Positions 17,654 to 25,375 of a stretch of 64,000 bases of DNA are shown piece after piece. The position numbers and the translations under genes are program-made. The stretch's first letter is position 1. The number at the start of each line of letters is the position of its first letter. The notes beneath the pieces were generated by a model. It made no database searches and was not told where the DNA came from. It worked only from the letters and a program-made list of their open reading frames with translations. Origin of the DNA: M1-B18 sp048264125 (GTDB taxonomy: Bacteria > Bacillota > Clostridia > Peptostreptococcales > Natronincolaceae); NCBI GenBank assembly GCA_048264125.1, contig JBLXDM010000001.1, positions 248,001 to 312,000 of the forward strand. The letters run 5' to 3'.

Positions 17654-18439
17654 ATGGGTCTAACCAGTGGGTATATTTTTGAGCTACAGAATTTTTCCGT
17701 TAATGATGGAAATGGAATAAGAACGGTGGTTTTCTTCGCAGGATGTCCCCTCAGCTGCCAATGGTGCTCCAATCCCGAAGGCATCTATAGCAATAGAATA
17801 TCCTACTACGAAAAAAAGACTGGCAGCAGGAAAATATTGATCCATCATTACACCAGTGAGGAAATACTTAAGCTGCTAGAAAAGCAGAAAATATTCTATC
17901 GATATTCAGGGGGAGGAGTCACCTTCTCCGGTGGGGAGGCTATGCAGCAGCAGGACCTCCTCAGGGAGCTGGTGTATAGCCTTTATGATCAGGCCGTCAG
18001 CTTAGCCATAGAAACCTCAGGGTATTTTGAATTTGATGGAGTTAAGGATATATTGGAAAAAATGGACTTGATTTTTGTTGACATAAAGCATATGAATAGG
18101 GATAAGCATGAATTTTATACGGGAGTCAGCAATGAAAGGATATTAAAAAATATAGCCAGGCTTAATGAGCTGAAGGTGCCGGTAGTAGTGCGAATACCGG
18201 TGATAGACGGAGTAAACTCAGATATAGAAAACATTAGAGCGACTGCACAATTTGTTAAGGCTAGCCTGGAGGCCCCTAAAATTGAGCTGCTGCCATACCA
18301 TACTCTAGCTGATGGTAAGTACGAAGCCCTTGGCTTGGAAAAGCCATCGAGAGGCTTCAAAACACCATCGCGGCAGTATATGGTGGAGTTAGAGAGAATA
18401 ATTCAGCAGGAGGGGGTAGAGGTAGTTAGCTATAGATAG
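17654..18439 (+). CDS. Glycyl radical enzyme activase lacking the ferredoxin insert
   Basis: Radical SAM activase of about 261 residues that would install the radical on Gly764 of the preceding enzyme. Cluster motif CPLSCQWC (Cys31, 35, 38) binds the [4Fe-4S] cluster with SAM; GGGVTFSGGEA is the SAM-binding loop. Activases of non-PFL glycyl radical enzymes usually carry two extra [4Fe-4S] clusters in an insert of about 50 residues right after the WCSNPE segment. Here the chain runs straight from WCSNPEG to HYTSEEILKLL with no further cysteines, as in the short PFL activase. I prefer the ATG at 17654 (GAGGTGA at 17639) over the GTG at 17642. No other activase is nearby. Confidence 0.9.
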   Translation: MGLTSGYIFELQNFSVNDGNGIRTVVFFAGCPLSCQWCSNPEGIYSNRISYYEKKTGSRKILIHHYTSEEILKLLEKQKIFYRYSGGGVTFSGGEAMQQQDLLRELVYSLYDQAVSLAIETSGYFEFDGVKDILEKMDLIFVDIKHMNRDKHEFYTGVSNERILKNIARLNELKVPVVVRIPVIDGVNSDIENIRATAQFVKASLEAPKIELLPYHTLADGKYEALGLEKPSRGFKTPSRQYMVELERIIQQEGVEVVSYR

Positions 18440-18555
18440 TCTTTATATAACATTATAATAGAAATAATCTTTCACTAGCTGTTGAAAAGCGTTGGGATAA
18501 AACTTTCTAGACTCTTTTTTATTCTTATAAATAAACCTTTTCATTTCTTATTATA

Positions 18556-18569
18556 CTGCTAACTAGCAG
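18556..18569 (+). promoter_or_regulatory. Palindrome upstream of a sigma-54 promoter
   Basis: CTGCTA-AC-TAGCAG is a perfect inverted repeat ending 16 bp before the -24 element at 18586. It could bind a regulator of the RraA-like gene, but it does not match the sites found before the MatC-like gene. Confidence 0.3.
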
Positions 18570-18585
18570 AAGTGATTTTAACCTT

Positions 18586-18601
18586 TGGCATGAAGCTTGC
18601 A
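18586..18601 (+). promoter_or_regulatory. Sigma-54 promoter of the RraA-like gene
   Basis: TGGCATG-AAGC-TTGCA matches the sigma-54 consensus TGGCACG-N4-TTGCW with one change. It lies 78 bp before the start at 18680. Confidence 0.8.
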
Positions 18602-18679
18602 TTATTATAAGGAGCATCATCCTATGAAGTCAGTACTTCATGGGGGTTTAAACAACCAGTAGTTAAGGAGGAATAAAAT

Positions 18680-19372
18680 ATGAGTCAAGAAGAAAAGTAT
18701 CATCCAATGCCAGAATTGTTGTCCAAAGAAATCATCGAAAGAATAAGCAAGCTGAGTCCAGCCCTGTTATGTGACGGAATGAAAGGGTTGGGTGTGAGTC
18801 GGGACGGATGTATGGAGCCGGAGATCATGTCAATCGACGATCAGAAAATTCTTATAGGAACAGCCTACACTGTGGATACAGAGGATGGAGACAATTTCCC
18901 CATTAACGAAGCGATTTACATGGGAAAATCAGGCTATGTCTTGGTTGTTGCAGGTAAGGGTTACAGAGAAAGAGCATATATGGGGGATCTGATGTGCTCT
19001 GCTGCAGCGGCAGTGGGTTTGAACGGAGTCGTGATTGACGGCTATGTAAGGGATAAGGCGGGCTTACAGGCCTTAGACATACCAGTATATACCAAGGGAT
19101 TTGTGCAACGGGGGCCTAATAATAAAGGCCCGGGAGCAATTAATATGGCAGTGGTTTGCGGTGGCGTAAGGGTAGAGCCCGGAGATTTGATATTTGGTGA
19201 TTGTGATGGTATTACTGTTGTGCCTCGGAACCTAATTACACAGGTGTTGGAAAATGCAGAAAAACGAAATGATTTTGAAATTGAAAGAAGAAAAGTCATC
19301 GAAGAATATGCAAATTGTCTGCTTCAGGGAAAAGAGCCTCCTGACATTACTGCCGGTAAACAAGTGAAATAA
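18680..19372 (+). CDS. RraA-family aldolase/decarboxylase
   Basis: Protein of 230 residues of the RraA/HMG-aldolase family. It has the metal and substrate motif GDLMCSAAAAVGLNGVVIDG followed by YVRDKAGL, with the conserved Asp, Arg and Asp residues, and the C-terminal FGDCDGITVVPR typical of 4-hydroxy-4-methyl-2-oxoglutarate or 4-carboxy-4-hydroxy-2-oxoadipate aldolases with oxaloacetate decarboxylase activity. RNase-E inhibitors share the fold, but the intact motif and catabolic surroundings favour an enzyme cleaving a hydroxy-oxo-acid to pyruvate. A sigma-54 promoter precedes it and a sigma-54 activator follows. Confidence 0.85.
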   Translation: MSQEEKYHPMPELLSKEIIERISKLSPALLCDGMKGLGVSRDGCMEPEIMSIDDQKILIGTAYTVDTEDGDNFPINEAIYMGKSGYVLVVAGKGYRERAYMGDLMCSAAAAVGLNGVVIDGYVRDKAGLQALDIPVYTKGFVQRGPNNKGPGAINMAVVCGGVRVEPGDLIFGDCDGITVVPRNLITQVLENAEKRNDFEIERRKVIEEYANCLLQGKEPPDITAGKQVK

Positions 19373-19530
19373 TACTCTCTTCCTTCCATTCATTGGGGGC
19401 AGCATTTTTTTATATTAATCTCTCGGTAGCATAATTTAGGGCACACCGAATGGTTTAATTAGGGTAAAATAGGTTTATATATGGACTGCAACCAATTTGA
19501 TTGGAATCTACCTAATGGAGGAAAGTAAAA

Positions 19531-21465
19531 ATGATGAGGGAACGGGAACAAAATACAAAAGCACCTGAAATATGTTTGATTGCGCCCTCCCAAACCCTGG
19601 CTGACAATGTTAGAAAGCTGGCTCATGAGCGGGGAGAAGAGATAGGGATCTATGTAGGGGTTTTGGATGAAGGTTTGAAGCTGGCCCAAGGCCTCTCGGA
19701 GAGAGGGGCTAAGGTTTTTGTCAGCAGGAAGGGGACAGCAGCATTAATTGCTAATGCTGGATTTAATGTTGTTAAGATTAATACAACCTTAAATGACTAT
19801 TTAAGACACCTTCATTTAATGAAGCATTGCCAAGGAACAATGGCAATTGTTGAGTACACTGAATTTGTCCCCGAGCTGAAAAGCTTGTGCGAGTATCTGG
19901 AGATTGAGGGTGTTGAAATTTATGGATATAGCAATGAGAAGGAATATTTAAGGTGTGTTGAAGCTGTTTTGAAAAGCAATGCGGAAATTATCATGGGCGG
20001 TGGAGCGCAGCTTCCGGTGGAGGCCCAGCGTCAAGGTAAGCCCTTTACTGTGGTAGAGAATACAGAAAAATCTATTTCCTTTGCTTTAGATAGCGCTCAA
20101 CAGCTCTTAAAGGTACAAAAAGAGGAAGCAACCCACAAGAAGCATTATAAAATCCAACTTGAAAAATATGAAACCGTAGTAAATTATACCCATGATGCCG
20201 TAATCAGTGTTGATACCAATGGCAAAATTGCCGTTGTTAATGACAAGGCCCTAGAGCTTCTTGGAATTCCAGAAAATTGCATAGGACAAAGCATTCAAAG
20301 GTTTGTTCCCCAATTGCAGTTTAGCAGATTGAAAAATAGTGGGAATAAAGAAATAGACACCATTGTAAGAATCAAGGAAAATATGCTGCTCCTGAATAAA
20401 ATCCCAATCGAGGTCAATGGTGTTTTTGAAGGTGCCGTCTATCTGTTAAAGACGGTCAAGGAAATTCAGGAAAGTGAAGGTAAAATCAGACAGCAGCTGT
20501 ATAAACGGGGACATGTTGCGAAATATGATTTTGAAGATATTATTGGGAACAGCCCTGCAATACAGCTGGCTAAAAAAGTGGCGAAAACCTATGCCGGTGT
20601 ATCCTCCTCCATTCTGATTTCCGGGGAAACCGGGACAGGAAAAGAATTATTTGCTCAGAGCATTCATCGTAATAGCTCCCGCAGAAAACAACCCTTTGTA
20701 GCTATCAATTGTGCTGCATTACCCAAGGATTTACTCAGCAGCCAGCTCTTTGGATACGAGGAGGGAGCCTTTACAGGGGCGACAAGAGGGGGCAAAGCAG
20801 GTATTTTTGAGATTGCCCACGGGGGTACGATTTTTCTGGATGAAATCGGTGAAATTCCTCATGATACCCAGATACAGCTGCTGCGAGTGCTTCAGGAAAA
20901 GGAAGTAAGAAGGTTAAGCAGTGACAAGGTAATTCCAATAGATGTCTGGGTGATCTGTGCAACAAATAAGGACCTGGCTGTAGAGGTACGGGAAAACCGT
21001 TTCAGAATGGACCTATACTATCGGATTAATGTGCTGAAGCTGTCTATTCCTCCCTTGAGAGAGCGGGAATTGGACATTCCTTTGATTGCTAATCATTTTA
21101 TTGATCAATTTTGCCATAATTATCCTGAAGAAATAAAGCAGTATATGGAGCAGGTTTATCCAGCTCTAATGAGTTACGAATGGCCAGGTAATGTCCGCGA
21201 ATTATTGGCAGTACTGGAGCGGATTACGACGCTTTTAGAAAGAGATCCGAACATGGATATTAATCTGAGTATGGTGATGGAAAACGTAACCAATCCTCAT
21301 ATCATCATTAAAAAGCCCTCTGATGTCCCAAATAGCCGGATTAGTGAAGTGGAAATTCGTGCTGCCCTTTTAGCCAATTCCTTTCAAAAGGGAAAAGCTG
21401 CTAAAGACTTAGGAATTTCCAGAAGCACACTGTGGCGTTTAATGTCTCAGTATGATTTGAAATAA
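19531..21465 (+). CDS. Sigma-54 activator with PrpR-type sensor domain
   Basis: Enhancer-binding protein of 644 residues. Order: PrpR N-terminal sensor domain (about 10-190), PAS domain (about 205-320), AAA+ domain (about 330-570) with Walker A GETGTGKE, the sigma-54 contact loop GAFTGA and FLDEIGEIP, and a C-terminal Fis-type HTH (AAKDLGISRSTLWRLM). PrpR domains sense small acids such as 2-methylcitrate. Two 19-bp palindromes overlap or follow its stop codon and a sigma-54 promoter lies beyond them, so the MatC-like operon is almost certainly its target; the RraA-like gene upstream may be another. Confidence 0.93.
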   Translation: MMREREQNTKAPEICLIAPSQTLADNVRKLAHERGEEIGIYVGVLDEGLKLAQGLSERGAKVFVSRKGTAALIANAGFNVVKINTTLNDYLRHLHLMKHCQGTMAIVEYTEFVPELKSLCEYLEIEGVEIYGYSNEKEYLRCVEAVLKSNAEIIMGGGAQLPVEAQRQGKPFTVVENTEKSISFALDSAQQLLKVQKEEATHKKHYKIQLEKYETVVNYTHDAVISVDTNGKIAVVNDKALELLGIPENCIGQSIQRFVPQLQFSRLKNSGNKEIDTIVRIKENMLLLNKIPIEVNGVFEGAVYLLKTVKEIQESEGKIRQQLYKRGHVAKYDFEDIIGNSPAIQLAKKVAKTYAGVSSSILISGETGTGKELFAQSIHRNSSRRKQPFVAINCAALPKDLLSSQLFGYEEGAFTGATRGGKAGIFEIAHGGTIFLDEIGEIPHDTQIQLLRVLQEKEVRRLSSDKVIPIDVWVICATNKDLAVEVRENRFRMDLYYRINVLKLSIPPLRERELDIPLIANHFIDQFCHNYPEEIKQYMEQVYPALMSYEWPGNVRELLAVLERITTLLERDPNMDINLSMVMENVTNPHIIIKKPSDVPNSRISEVEIRAALLANSFQKGKAAKDLGISRSTLWRLMSQYDLK

Positions 21466-21507
21466 AATGTTTCAAATGTTTCTGACAATTGAAACAAAAC
21501 GTTTCAA
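21457..21507 (+). promoter_or_regulatory. Pair of upstream activator sites
   Basis: Two copies of TTGAAAY-AAAAY-GTTTCAA (21457-21475 and 21489-21507) are spaced 32 bp apart, three helical turns. The inverted arms are perfect in the second copy. They lie 83-133 bp upstream of the -24 element at 21590, the usual place for sigma-54 activator binding. The first overlaps the end of the activator gene. Confidence 0.8.
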
Positions 21508-21589
21508 GATTTCTTAGTTTAGAAGGGATTTTACGTCCCTTCAATATATTTTTTTGAGAAAATAGGCATTCAATTCTGAAAAATAGATT

Positions 21590-21605
21590 TGGCATGATAA
21601 TTGCT
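21590..21605 (+). promoter_or_regulatory. Sigma-54 promoter of the MatC-like operon
   Basis: TGGCATG-ATAA-TTGCT matches the sigma-54 -24/-12 consensus. It is 48 bp before the start codon at 21654. Confidence 0.87.
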
Positions 21606-21653
21606 AGTATATAACTAATGTAATCGAATCTATTTATAATAGGAGGGACAAAA

Positions 21654-22910
21654 ATGAATTTTGCTATACTGTCTTTATTATTTCTTGTAGGAGCTATTGT
21701 ATTGGGCTTTGTAAGAAAGGTCAACATGGGGTTTACTGCCTTTGGTTTATCCTTAGTTTTGGCAACGTTTACAGGGATTTCTGCTGGCACTGTGGTAAAC
21801 GGCTTTCCTACCAAGCTGTTTGTTACCCTGTTGGGGGTAATGTTTTTATTCAGCATCGCTCAGGAGAATAAAACCCTGGAGCTGCTTGCGGGGAAGATTG
21901 TTTCCCTTGCAGGAAAAAGAACAAATCTGATTCCGATCATAGTGTTTGTTTTCTCCGCAGTTTTGGCAGGGGTTGGGCCTGGGACTGTGCCGGTTATGAG
22001 CTTGATGGCCATTTTTACCTGTTCTTTGGCGGCAGAGATGCGGGTCTCGCCTGTGCTCCTTTCGGCAACCTCTGTTTTAGGGGCAGCAGCAGGGGGATTA
22101 ACGCCTATTGCGCCGACAGGAATTTTAGGCCTAAGTCTTGCAGCCGAACAGGGCATCACCGGGATTGCGTTTCCCTATGCCATGAACATGGTGATTGCAA
22201 TGACCGTATATTTTGTGGTGATTTATGTTTTCCTTAAGGGATATAAGCTCAAACCGGCAAACGATGTCACCTTTACAGCAAAAGAATCCTTTAATCGTAG
22301 TCAAAAGATTACTTTGGTAGGGATGGCGGCATTGATTATTGGGGTAATTTTTATTGGTTATGATGTAGGGTTAACTTCATTTACCATTGCCATGGTTTTA
22401 TTATTGCTGAAGGTGGCAGATGAAAAGAAATCAGTGGCTTCTATTCCCTGGGGAACACTTTTGATGATCTCTGGAATCAACATGCTAATGGCTATGGTAA
22501 TCCAACTGGGCGGAATAGATCTGTTGGCTTCAGGACTTTCAAAGCTGATGACACCAACGACAGCTCCTGGGGTAATAGGAGTTACTGCAGGGATGATGTC
22601 CTGGTTCAGCTCTACTTCCGGGGTTGTGATGCCTACGTTGATTCCAACAGTAACAGATGTTGCAGCACGGGTTGGTGGAAACGTTTCTGCGCTCGCACTG
22701 CTGTCAGCTATTACGAATACAGCCAGTGCAGCTGGTATGAGTCCAATTTCCACTGGTGGATCCATGGGGCTGGCGGCTTATTCACAAATTGCACAGCCCA
22801 CTGAAGAAGAGCGTTCTAAGTTATTTGTACAGTTGTTTATCGTGTCGGCAGGAGGCGTACTGGTAATTGCCCTTCTTGGTATGACAGGTATTTATTCGTT
22901 ATTTGCATAG
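21654..22910 (+). CDS. MatC-like carboxylate transporter
   Basis: Inner-membrane carrier of 418 residues with about eleven to twelve hydrophobic segments. The first 150 residues match the MatC N-terminal pattern (early GFVRKVNMGFTAFGL, then VLAGVGPGTVPVMSLMAIF), and the second half has paired SISTGG/STSGVVMPTLIPT-like turns as in dicarboxylate and malonate carriers of the IT superfamily. It is the first gene of a sigma-54 operon with two hydro-lyase subunits, so it probably imports the hydroxy-acid that they act on. The exact substrate is unknown. Confidence 0.85.
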   Translation: MNFAILSLLFLVGAIVLGFVRKVNMGFTAFGLSLVLATFTGISAGTVVNGFPTKLFVTLLGVMFLFSIAQENKTLELLAGKIVSLAGKRTNLIPIIVFVFSAVLAGVGPGTVPVMSLMAIFTCSLAAEMRVSPVLLSATSVLGAAAGGLTPIAPTGILGLSLAAEQGITGIAFPYAMNMVIAMTVYFVVIYVFLKGYKLKPANDVTFTAKESFNRSQKITLVGMAALIIGVIFIGYDVGLTSFTIAMVLLLLKVADEKKSVASIPWGTLLMISGINMLMAMVIQLGGIDLLASGLSKLMTPTTAPGVIGVTAGMMSWFSSTSGVVMPTLIPTVTDVAARVGGNVSALALLSAITNTASAAGMSPISTGGSMGLAAYSQIAQPTEEERSKLFVQLFIVSAGGVLVIALLGMTGIYSLFA

Positions 22911-22937
22911 AATAGGATTCGTATAGGAGGGATTCAA

Positions 22938-24197
22938 ATGGGTTTTACCATGTCGGAAAAAATTATGGCAGCAGCATCAGGGAGAGAAACAGTAAAAGCA
23001 GACGAAATTCTCTGGGTAGATATCGACAAGGCGATGATGGATGATGTCCTTGGTCCCAGATTGGAAATCGCAGATATACTTAAAGAAATGAAGGCAGAGG
23101 TTTGGGACCCGGATCGAGTAATCATCATTTCGGATCATTACACCCCACCTGCTAATGTCACTCAAGCAGATATCGTAAAATTTACCCGTGATTGGGCTGA
23201 AGATAATCAGATTCCCAATTACTATGAATTTGATGGTCCATGTCATCAGGTAATGGTAGAAAAGGGACATGTTTTACCCGGTGGAATTGTTGTAGGAACT
23301 GACTCCCATACCTGTACCTATGGAGCGTTGGCTTCCTTTGGAACTGGAGTTGGCTCAACAGAAATGGCAGGAGTGTTAGCAACAGGTCAGACCTGGATGA
23401 AGGTACCTAAATCAATCAAGGTAGTCTGGTCAGGCAAGCTGAATGAACGAGTGATGGCAAAGGATATTTCTCTGAAAACCATCGGTAAAATAGGCCATTC
23501 AGGGGCCACCTATCAGGCCATAGAATATTGCGGTGAAACTATCAAAAATTTACCGATGGATGAACGCTTTTGTCTTTCAAATATGGCTGTAGAAGCAGGT
23601 GCTAAGGCGGGTTTAATTGGTTATGATCACATTACCGCAGAATACTTGAGAAAGTTTGGTGTGACCCAGGATTTCAGTTATGTCAACCCAGATAAAGATG
23701 CGGTCTACAGTAAGGTATATGAATTTTCAGCCGATGCTTTGGTGCCTCAGATTGCCTGTCCCCATGAGGTGGACAACGTATTTGATGTCACAGAGGTAGA
23801 GCCTGTAAAAATTCATCAGGCATATATTGGCTCCTGTACAGGCGGCAGGTACCTGGATTTAAAATCCGCCGCTGATATATTAAAGGGCCATCGAATTACA
23901 AAAGGAATCCGACTATTGGTTTCACCGGCTTCCAAAGAAATCTATAATCAATGTCTGCAGGAGGGCATTCTACAGACATTAGCCGAAGCAGGTGCGACTA
24001 TTCTTGCTTCCAGCTGTGGCGCTTGTCTAGGAATCCATTCAGGAGCCATTGCTGGCGGCGAAAGATGTATTTCAACAACAAACCGTAATTTTTTAGGGCG
24101 AATGGGAAGCAAGCAATCAGAGGTCTACCTAGCTTCACCTGTTGCTGTAGCCGCAGCCGCCATCACAGGCCGGATAACAGATCCGAGGACAATATAG
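22938..24197 (+). CDS. Aconitase-family hydro-lyase, large subunit
   Basis: Large subunit of 419 residues of the 3-isopropylmalate dehydratase/homoaconitase/2,3-dimethylmalate dehydratase group. Conserved blocks: VVGTDSHTCTYGALASFGTGVGSTEMA, and the three cluster cysteines in GSCTGGR and SSCGACLG; the cluster would be an oxygen-sensitive [4Fe-4S]. It catalyses reversible water loss and gain on a malate-type hydroxy-acid. A leucine role is unlikely because no leuA or leuB is present and the operon carries a carrier and a sigma-54 promoter. Candidates are 2,3-dimethylmalate or citramalate. Ribosome site AGGAGGG is well placed. Confidence 0.87.
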   Translation: MGFTMSEKIMAAASGRETVKADEILWVDIDKAMMDDVLGPRLEIADILKEMKAEVWDPDRVIIISDHYTPPANVTQADIVKFTRDWAEDNQIPNYYEFDGPCHQVMVEKGHVLPGGIVVGTDSHTCTYGALASFGTGVGSTEMAGVLATGQTWMKVPKSIKVVWSGKLNERVMAKDISLKTIGKIGHSGATYQAIEYCGETIKNLPMDERFCLSNMAVEAGAKAGLIGYDHITAEYLRKFGVTQDFSYVNPDKDAVYSKVYEFSADALVPQIACPHEVDNVFDVTEVEPVKIHQAYIGSCTGGRYLDLKSAADILKGHRITKGIRLLVSPASKEIYNQCLQEGILQTLAEAGATILASSCGACLGIHSGAIAGGERCISTTNRNFLGRMGSKQSEVYLASPVAVAAAAITGRITDPRTI

Positions 24198-24208
24198 GAG
24201 GGATTAGC

Positions 24209-24706
24209 ATGATACAAGGTAAAGTATGGAAATATAAAGATAACATCAACACAGACATTATTTCCCCTCCTGCCTACTTGGAATTGGATATGGAAAAAGC
24301 AGCAAAATATACGATGGCCCCCGTAGATGAAGAATTTGCATCGCTGTATCGTCCTGGTGACCTATTTGTGGCAGAGCATAATCTGGGCTCCGGCTCCAGC
24401 CGGGAAACAGCTCCCCTAATGCTGAAAGCTTTGGGAGTGCGTACTGTCATTGCTATGGACTATGCTCGAATCTTTTATCGAAACTGCATTAACGTAGGAA
24501 TCTTAGCTGTGGAGTGCAGTGAAACAAATAAAATCGCTAAAGGAGATCAGCTGAAGGTGGATTATCTCAATGGAAAAATTCATAACCTGTCCACTGGAGA
24601 GGATTATGAATGTAATAAAATTCCTGAGCACATCATGGCCATTGTAGAATGCGGTGGGCTGATAGCGTATTTAAAAAAGGCGCGTTTGGGTAATGAACTT
24701 GCTTAA
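24209..24706 (+). CDS. Aconitase-family hydro-lyase, small subunit
   Basis: Small swivel-domain subunit of 165 residues that completes the active site of the preceding large subunit. The substrate-recognition loop reads GSGSSRETAP, where LeuD has GCGSSREHAP; the His is replaced by Thr, consistent with a non-leucine substrate. MDYARIFYRNCINVGIL is the other conserved block. It begins 11 bases after the large subunit with a good ribosome site, so the two are co-translated. Confidence 0.87.
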   Translation: MIQGKVWKYKDNINTDIISPPAYLELDMEKAAKYTMAPVDEEFASLYRPGDLFVAEHNLGSGSSRETAPLMLKALGVRTVIAMDYARIFYRNCINVGILAVECSETNKIAKGDQLKVDYLNGKIHNLSTGEDYECNKIPEHIMAIVECGGLIAYLKKARLGNELA

Positions 24707-24768
24707 AAGAAGGAATGTACCTGGTGATTGTAGAAAAAGGTAATATAGTAATCAGTGGAGGCAAGAAA

Positions 24769-24834
24769 ATGGGACATTATTGCAGATTATGCGGAAGAAC
24801 ACGGTCTAATGAGAAATCAACAGGTAAAGAATAA
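24769..24834 (+). pseudogene. Truncated small zinc-finger protein
   Basis: A 21-residue reading frame, MGHYCRLCGRTRSNEKSTGKE, behind GGAGG. It matches from memory the first part of small (about 60-residue) proteins that start MGHYCRICGRTRPNEKF and go on to a second CxxC. Here only the first CxxC remains, so it is probably a remnant at the edge of an accessory patch. The strong ribosome site means it may still be translated. Confidence 0.45.
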
Positions 24835-24946
24835 AAACCATACCCGTAAGACTGTTCTGGAAAGTTAGGATAAATCGAGAGATTTCATCCAAGAAAGAGA
24901 AGACGATTTATTGAGTTGAAAAGTGAAAAAACAAGATAAGAGATAA

Positions 24947-25004
24947 TTGTCGTTGACCCCTAATAGTGTAAAAACATTCGGAGATCGACGACAAATTATT
25001 TTTT
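24947..25004 (+). terminator. Probable terminator of the MatC/hydro-lyase operon
   Basis: TTGTCGT-GA (24947-24955) pairs imperfectly with the segment ending ACGACAA (24988-24994) and is followed by a T-rich run. The stem is long but interrupted. Confidence 0.5.
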
Positions 25005-25089
25005 CAATAAAACTGGTGAATTGAATAGTGTGAAGGCGAAAATCAAAAAAACTAAGTTAACATAAAACTGGGCGTTTATTTTTACAGAT

Positions 25090-25155
25090 TATAGTAGATA
25101 TGGTAATATCAGTGTATGTAATGTATTTAAGAAATTACCTATAAGGATTTGAAAC
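25090..25155 (+). repeat. Leader-plus-CRISPR-like repeat relic, copy A
   Basis: TATAGTAGAT begins a segment shared with copy B (25233) and copy C (25979). Its last 20 bases, TACCTATAAGGATTTGAAAC, match 19 of 20 bases of the 3' half of type I-B CRISPR repeats that I recall from thermophilic Clostridia. Only a single repeat unit is present, with no spacer array and no cas gene. Confidence 0.5.
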
Positions 25156-25207
25156 AATATTATCTTAGCTATTTTAGATAAAGAAAAAACCCTTCTTCAC
25201 TCTAATT

Positions 25208-25223
25208 AATCAAATGTTTGATT
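25208..25223 (+). repeat. Perfect 16-bp palindrome
   Basis: AATCAAA-TG-TTTGATT lies between copies A and B of the leader-like element. No attached T-run, so it is more a binding site than a terminator; nothing else can be said. Confidence 0.3.
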
Positions 25224-25232
25224 TTGACATGG

Positions 25233-25281
25233 TATAGTAGATGTGATAATATCAATGTATATATTGACTTAAGGATTTAAA
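25233..25281 (+). repeat. Leader-like relic, copy B (no repeat end)
   Basis: The first 35 bases match copy A at roughly 85 percent without gaps (TATAGTAGAT, TAATATCA, TGTAT in register). The CRISPR-like end is lost: the sequence continues as ACTTAAGGATTTAAAT, as if the middle had been deleted. Confidence 0.45.
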
Positions 25282-25375
25282 TTTAAGTAATCTGATATTT
25301 TGTACTCAAAGCCGATTGGGCTGAAACTTATACCCAAAAAGATATAGGAGAACTATATAGAAAGGAGATAAGTCA

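Noticed and set aside
18440..18585. Further copies of the TTGAAAY-N5-GTTTCAA site before the RraA-like gene
   Set aside because: GAAATAATCTTTC and TTGAAAAGCG occur but spacing and arms do not fit the motif.
22938..24706. Leucine biosynthesis dehydratase (leuCD)
   Set aside because: No leuA or leuB, carrier and sigma-54 promoter instead, and a changed substrate loop.
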